A stretch of 64,000 nucleotides of DNA. Source: Elephas maximus indicus (lineage: Eukaryota > Chordata > Mammalia > Proboscidea > Elephantidae). A model generated the notes under the pieces. The model was not told the DNA's origin, made no database searches, and saw only the letters and a list, made by a program, of their open reading frames with translations. Below are positions 58,649 through 64,000 of this stretch, piece by piece; the first letter of the stretch is position 1; each line of letters opens with the position of its first letter. The DNA is taken from NCBI RefSeq assembly GCF_024166365.1, contig NC_064824.1, positions 44,740,608-44,804,607 of the forward strand, written 5' to 3'. The position numbers and the translations under genes are program-made.

Positions 58649-60329
58649 AAAGTGAATACGGTATGATTCGCATATGCAGTTTTTCTTTAAAGAGGGGAGT
58701 AGTAGCTTTGTAATTTGTAGTTAGGCTTAAACATGTTGAGATTTGTAAGAATGGGGATAGTGGTGAAAAAAGGGAGATTGTTAAGTTGTGGCACTTCTCT
58801 CCATTATAGTCTAAACAGATTGTATTCCCGCTGAAGTGTACGTTGGTCCTGCCAGCTACAGGAAGCCAAAGGCTAGCTGGGATTAGTTACCTTGTCTTTT
58901 CACATGGAAATAGAAAATTTGGCTTTGGAAATACCATCATCAAAGATAAAGTACACTTCCTAAATACCTATCTAGTTTATTGACTGAATGGGTAAGATTT
59001 ATATTCTGGTACCTTGACATAGGGCATTTAGTGCATCAGGGAAGCTAACTTTCATTTAAATATTTTATGTTGTAAAGGCTTTATTCTGTGGCTTTCAAAG
59101 AAAATGGGAGTGGAAAAGCTGGCAGTTCACACAAATTCTCAGTTTCCTTAGGGTGAGGGTGAAGCATGGGGCAGCACTTATGTTAGTTGGAGAGAACCTG
59201 TGTTGCCTTCTAAACCAAATCAATAGCCACCATGGTGGAACCTGCATGGAATCACTACAAAAAAGTCTGAATTGTTTTCTACCACGGGTTTTACGAAACG
59301 CTGATGCTTCAGGAAGTTAACAGATGTTGTTATGGTACAGTAAGTTTGGACCAAACAGGTTTTAATCCCTCAGAGCCTTTCACAGGCATTTGCATGTAAA
59401 TCTGGGAGCCCCCCTCCCACATTTTAAAATATAAGATCCTGTTTTTGGTGGGCCATCTGAAGGGAACACTTGAGTAAAAGCACTGAAGCCTCTGGCACTA
59501 TTCCTCACCTGCTTTCATTGGTTTTTGTTTTGCTGTTAAAAGCCTACATTCCTTTTGATGAATGAATGAGTTTAAGCTTGTAAGTTTAAGTTATTCATAC
59601 AAGTTTTCACTAGGGCTTTTCAGTTTTGGTTTTTATTCATGGTTTAAGCAGTTTAAGAGATAAAGTCAGTTAAAATTTTGTATATAACATTTTAGCTTCT
59701 TTGTACTGGAGAGTATGTAAAGGGGAAGATCAACATCCCTTCTTCCCACCCAAATGTCTTCAGGATGTAGGCATGTATTTCTCACTTGTATGGCTTTTAC
59801 TAAACCTATTTTTTTTCTAATTTGCTTTGTAACTGTTTCATGTTTACTTCAATCACTGAAAATTAAAACCCACCTTAGTTTTTTAATCTTTGTACTTGGC
59901 TGTTGATGTATCTTCTGTAGCTTACCCACTGAGGCAGAAGGCGGCTAGTAGCATCTTAAGCTAAAAAAATTTGCATCCCCGTAATCAGTTCATCATCATG
60001 TTACCCTTTAAAGCAGATAGTACTACCCTGAAAACAGTCCAGAATTTTTTTAAAAGGGATAACTATAGCTCAAAATGTGAAATCCTTGCTGAATATTAAT
60101 GAGACATTGCTGGAAAGTAAATGGTAGTGATGTCCAGACTTAGAGAAGGCTTCACTTTTTCGCAGGGGAGGAAAGGCTACATGCACGAAAGAATAGGTTG
60201 TAACTACTTCAGAACTACTTTTCTGCAAAGAAATCTTGTATTCCATTCTGTATCTGAGACTTCTTAAAAGCCAGATAAACAGTTTATTAGGGCACACTTT
60301 AAAAAATACTCTGTAAGGAACCCACTGTC

Positions 60330-60560
60330 TTGCAGTGGCATCTGGTGTCAGGCAAACCAGGGTCTGTCATTCCCTACCTGTGTGGTTGTGGATACTGCCA
60401 CTGCTGTTACTTTCTCGTCTGTAAATGACAGTACCTAGATCTCCTAGGGCCTTTGACAGATAAGCTACATGCGGGTAGGGACTCTGCCTTTTGTAAACCT
60501 TGCGCCACATACACAATAGGCAATCAAATGTTTTTAAATAGATGAAGTCACTAACATTTA
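60330..60560 (+). mobile_element. Probable MIR, diverged
   Basis: 'cttgcagtggcatctggtgt', 'acttt ctcgtctgtaaatga' and 'cacatacacaataggcaatc' follow MIR order. Confidence 0.5.
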
Positions 60561-60585
60561 CTGAATGCTTATTAAATTTCTAAGG

Positions 60586-60792
60586 TCCCTGGGTGGCACA
60601 AAAGGTTTGCACTTGACTGCTAACCTAAAGGTTAGTGGCTCCAGGCCACCTAGCGCAGTCACGGAGGAAAGTCCTGGTGACCTGCTTGGGTAAAGATTAC
60701 AGCCCAGGAGGCCCCGGGAGCAGTGTCTGTCCCGGAACACGTACGGTTAACCTGAGTCACAGCCGACTCTGTGGCAGTGGGTTTTTTAAACC
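60586..60792 (+). mobile_element. AfroSINE, long form, diverged
   Basis: Starts GTCCCTGGGTGGCACAAAAGG, includes 'gtaaagattacagcccagga', and ends CAGCCGACTCTGTGGCAGTGG. More GC-rich than its surroundings. Confidence 0.88.
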
Positions 60793-60941
60793 AAATTTCA
60801 TTTTAAACATGCCAGTTTTAGTTCATGAATCTTTGAATTGATAAGGTAGTGCTTTCACTGACATTTCCACATTCCTTAGGGGTTTATTTTTTATTCAAAT
60901 AGATTTAGCTAACAATACGAACACTTCTATTATTTGCGGTA

Positions 60942-61092
60942 GTGGTTTTCCAGGAATTTCCTAAAGTGCTTGTTAAAAAAAGAAATTCTGATTCCTTAGG
61001 CCTAAGGGGTAGGGCCAAGAATCTGCATTAAAAAAAAATCCTACAAGGGATTCTGATGCAGATGGTGTGAGGACCACATTCTGAGAAGTCTA
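60942..61092. mobile_element. MER20/MER5-like hAT relic
   Basis: 'ttagg cctaaggggtagggcc', 'aagaatctgcatt' and 'ggattctgatgcagatggtg' are typical. Confidence 0.65.
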
Positions 61093-61345
61093 GAAGAAAA
61101 TATTCAAACTCCTCGGTCATTCTCTTATCTGTGAACCGTCCTCTGGCCAAATTGGTCAGTCGCCTTAACCAGAAGACCCAGGTCTCGGACAGAATCTAAA
61201 ATTCCTGTGTATACAAAAAAAAATGGAGCACCTCCTACTGGGCGAAAACATTAATCAGTTTCTTTCTTGCTTTGGCTGCTAGGTTAAAACGAACTCTTCA
61301 AATGTACCACATAAATACTTCAGAGTTGTTAAATAAACATATGGT

Positions 61346-61595
61346 CCAATCCCTAATTTTTATTCTTTTGAACTGCTACTTACAACATAGTCTAAATTAA
61401 CAAATCAGAACAGTGCTTATATTCAAAAGCAGACACAGCCAGGATGCTACACGTGCCAACAGTCTCCCGTAAGTACAAAAATACACGTTTATAAATACAA
61501 GATAATGTATTAACATATCTTTTCAAGTGACAACAGCTCTTCGTTCTTTAGAGAAGTATGCCTGGGCCTCCAACACTGAAATCACTGGCTAACGT
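61346..61595 (-). other. ORC4: ORC4 3' UTR (estimated)
   Basis: From the ORC4 stop toward lower coordinates. The best poly(A) signal on the - strand is AATAAA at 61364-61359, giving a short 3' UTR of roughly 250 bases. The end position is an estimate. Confidence 0.6.
61359..61364 (-). terminator. ORC4: ORC4 poly(A) signal AATAAA
   Basis: TTTATT on the + strand, the first such signal beyond the stop codon. Confidence 0.5.
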
Positions 61596-61805
<210 letters not shown>

Positions 61806-62928
61806 TTAGGCTCAACAGGAGAAGAAAGTAACAAAGTTAACTCAGGGAAGAGTGAGTGAGGGTTTTGGTCAGTTGTGGAATAGAGTGCCAGTAAATGAAG
61901 CTTTTACTAAGAAATCACTAGGGTTCACTTTCATAAAACTGTATGTGCCAGGTAAAACAGTGTAAACTCAAAGTTATCTGTCCCTGTGCTGCTGAATATA
62001 ATCAGAACAAACATTATGCACGATATGGCTTTTGTTCCTAATCTCATTTTATACTGTATTTCCTCCTAGTACTTCAGTTAATGAAGGATTTCCAGTTCTC
62101 TAAAAAACCTGACCATCTAATAAGACCTGGGTTACTCATTTGCATTTCCATTTTGTCTACCTTTATAAGGCTTTGTAGCGGTTAATAGTTTCAGCAAAGA
62201 GGAAAGCAGGAAACACACCTAGGCACACACAAGGCCTATTCAGCTGATAATGAAATTATTCAGCAGGCAGGAACGGGATAGGCTGACTGCGGCAAGGAGC
62301 CTGGCTCAGACTGCTACAACCTGTCAAGAAGTCCCCTTCTTCTGTCTTCTTCACTTTAATAGGGCTCTTTCCTGTCTGCTTCCTCTTACCCCTCAGATTA
62401 CTGTAGTGTATTCTTTCTAACCATGATCACTGTTCTAGGTATGTTATTTAGCTATGAAAAAAAAAAATGATACACTAACCATTAAATATTAATACACGGA
62501 AATAGATTCCTGAAGCTTTCTATCCTTACAGCCTCATTGTAAAAAATACCACTGGAATACATTATGCATCAAAAAATTCTTCTGATGAAAACAAATAATG
62601 CAGACACCCTTCATCTGTGAAAAATGAGAAAAAACTGGAGGCTTCAGATGTTGGGTTGAATAAAACTGAGATTTAAAGTATTTCTGGACAGCAAAATGCT
62701 TTCTAATTTAAAATGTAGAAATTAGGAACGGCAAACTATTCATAAAAATTTAAATGCTTAGGTAACCCTTTCCACTGTTCAAACTCCGGTGAACTGACTC
62801 TCAGATGGATACAGACATTAGGGGAAAAATCTCTCCAGTGTGCTACTTTTCCTTTTGCTCGGAAGAAATGGCAATACAATCCTGTATACTCTTTTTCTTG
62901 CTACAACAAATAAAATTTTGACTACTAA

Positions 62929-63094
62929 AACTCAAACCAAACTCTCTGCTGTCGAGTTGATTCTGACTCATAGTGACCCTACAGACAGAGCAGAGCTGAC
63001 CCCATAGGGTTTCCAAGGAGCACCTGGTGGATTTGAACTGCCAATCTTTTGGATAGCAGCCGTAGCTCTTAACCACTACGCCACCAGGGTTTCC
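62929..63094 (-). mobile_element. AfroSINE with target-site duplication
   Basis: Reverse copy from CCAAACTCTCTGCTGTCGAG to TACGCCACCAGGGTTTCC. Flanks ATTTTGACTACTAA (62915-62928) and ATTTTGACAACTAA (63095-63108) differ at one base. Confidence 0.95.
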
Positions 63095-63638
63095 ATTTTG
63101 ACAACTAAGGCTGCCAAAAGACAAAGGGGTCTATTTCTTTAAAAAAAAAAAAAAAAAAATGCTGCCCAATAAGGTAACCAGGTAACCACTGGCCACACAC
63201 AGCTATTAAGTACTTGAAATGTGATTAGTGTGACTGAGGTACTCATTTGAAATTTTTTTTTATTTAAAATCTGATACTTGATAGGAAGTTTTTACATTTG
63301 GAACAATATAGGAATGTAAATTATTTTCAACAATAAATTTTATGGAATCTAAATAAAGATCAAGTATTTCCAATGAACATTCAGTGAATTAAGATGTGCT
63401 GTAAGAATAAAACACACACCAAATTTCAGACTTAATACAAAAGAAAAAACTGCAAAATACTTCATTAATTTTCTATTGATTACATAGTAAAACAATGACA
63501 TAATTGGGTTAAATAAATCATAAAAGCTAATTTTCTTTTTCCCTATTTTGTGGCTATTAAAGTTACATTATGTGGTTCACATATTTCTAGTGACAGTGGT
63601 GACCTGGAGTTTTAAAAACTCATGCCTCACTCCCTCCT

Positions 63639-63656
63639 CCCCGCCCCCACCCTCCC
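63639..63656 (-). other. Potential G-quadruplex on the ORC4 sense strand
   Basis: The - strand reads GGGAGGGTGGGGGCGGGG: four G runs separated by single bases. Confidence 0.75.
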
Positions 63657-64000
63657 GCCACACCACCACCCCTGAGTAAAGCTTTCTCTGTCTGATCTAC
63701 CAGCCATTGAGACTTTGTCCTTTAGTTTCTTAATCGCTTGTATCTGCATTTTGGTCGCCAGTACTTGGGCTGGAAAGGTATAGGATTTTATCTTATGTCT
63801 GACACACTAGAATCGAACAGTTCTCTTTCAGGATGCAAGTGCTATGAACAGACAGCAGAGGGCAGTATGCTTCCACAGACTGTAAAAACTGGTAGTTTCT
63901 TCAAAACCATTCAATTTTTAGGTAATTTGGGAAAAATATCCTATGATAAATGACTAAATTTTAAAAATTGGCAAAAGAGAAACGTCTATGTATAAAACAT

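Larger units (their letters stand above)
55096..58668 (+). other. ACVR2A: ACVR2A 3' UTR
   Basis: About 3.57 kb, AU-rich and free of AfroSINE and L1 insertions, unlike the introns. Its length, counted from exon 11, agrees with what I recall of the human terminal exon. It contains two miR-15/16 seed matches (55591-55597, 57707-57713), a TA microsatellite at 55986-56004, several A runs and an early AATAAA at 55735-55740. The 3' end is estimated from the final signals. A 66-codon frame at 55187 starts 91 bases after the stop and is not conserved coding as far as I can tell. Confidence 0.85.
58669..61345. other. Intergenic region between ACVR2A and ORC4 tails
   Basis: About 2.7 kb between the two 3' ends. 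It contains one AfroSINE, a MIR-like stretch and a hAT relic. Positions 58.7-60.3 kb show no gene and no recognised repeat; transcript read-through from ACVR2A cannot be excluded. Confidence 0.75.

Noticed and set aside
63738..63953. 71-codon + strand frame in the ORC4 intron
   Set aside because: No recognisable domain, not on the ORC4 strand, and low-complexity ends; most likely chance.

Overview
This is mammalian nuclear DNA with interrupted genes and a dense crop of interspersed repeats. Two things point to an afrotherian, most likely an elephant or another paenungulate. First, about two dozen copies of one tRNA-derived SINE family (AfroSINE type: 5' end GGAAACCCTGGTGGCGTAG, 3' end near GAATCGACTCGACGGCA) occur in both orientations. 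Second, there are LINE-1 3' UTRs of a kind I know from elephant. The species call is inference; the repeat content is read directly.

The main gene is ACVR2A (activin receptor type-2A), on the + strand. Exon 1, which encodes the signal peptide, lies upstream of the window. Positions 1-21394 are the 3' part of intron 1. Coding exons 2-11 lie at 21395-21602, 24578-24687, 24846-25000, 41299-41442, 43756-43899, 44970-45115, 46973-47087, 50226-50364, 53614-53744 and 54901-55095. Every boundary is GT-AG, and all exons join in one open frame of 1487 coding bases including the stop. With 55 bases expected in exon 1, this gives the 513 residues known for the family. The 3' UTR runs from 55096 to about 58.67 kb and ends with two AATAAA signals.

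The second gene is ORC4 (origin recognition complex subunit 4), on the - strand and convergent with ACVR2A. Only its last coding exon (61784 down to 61596), its short 3' UTR and part of the preceding intron are inside the window. The two genes are tail to tail, separated by about 2.7 kb. They are neighbours by position, and nothing here suggests a shared pathway.

The rest is intron and intergenic DNA: LINE-1 fragments (almost all in - orientation), AfroSINE copies, a tRNA-Gly-like SINE, old MIR, L2 and hAT relics, and simple repeats. Notable points are a three-layer nest of retroelements at 8.0-10.7 kb, an unidentified coding-looking block in intron 2, several perfect short palindromes, long homopolymers next to splice acceptors, and the conserved A8 tract in exon 10. 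I found no novel multi-gene system: no CRISPR array, no operon and no intact viral or transposon coding gene.
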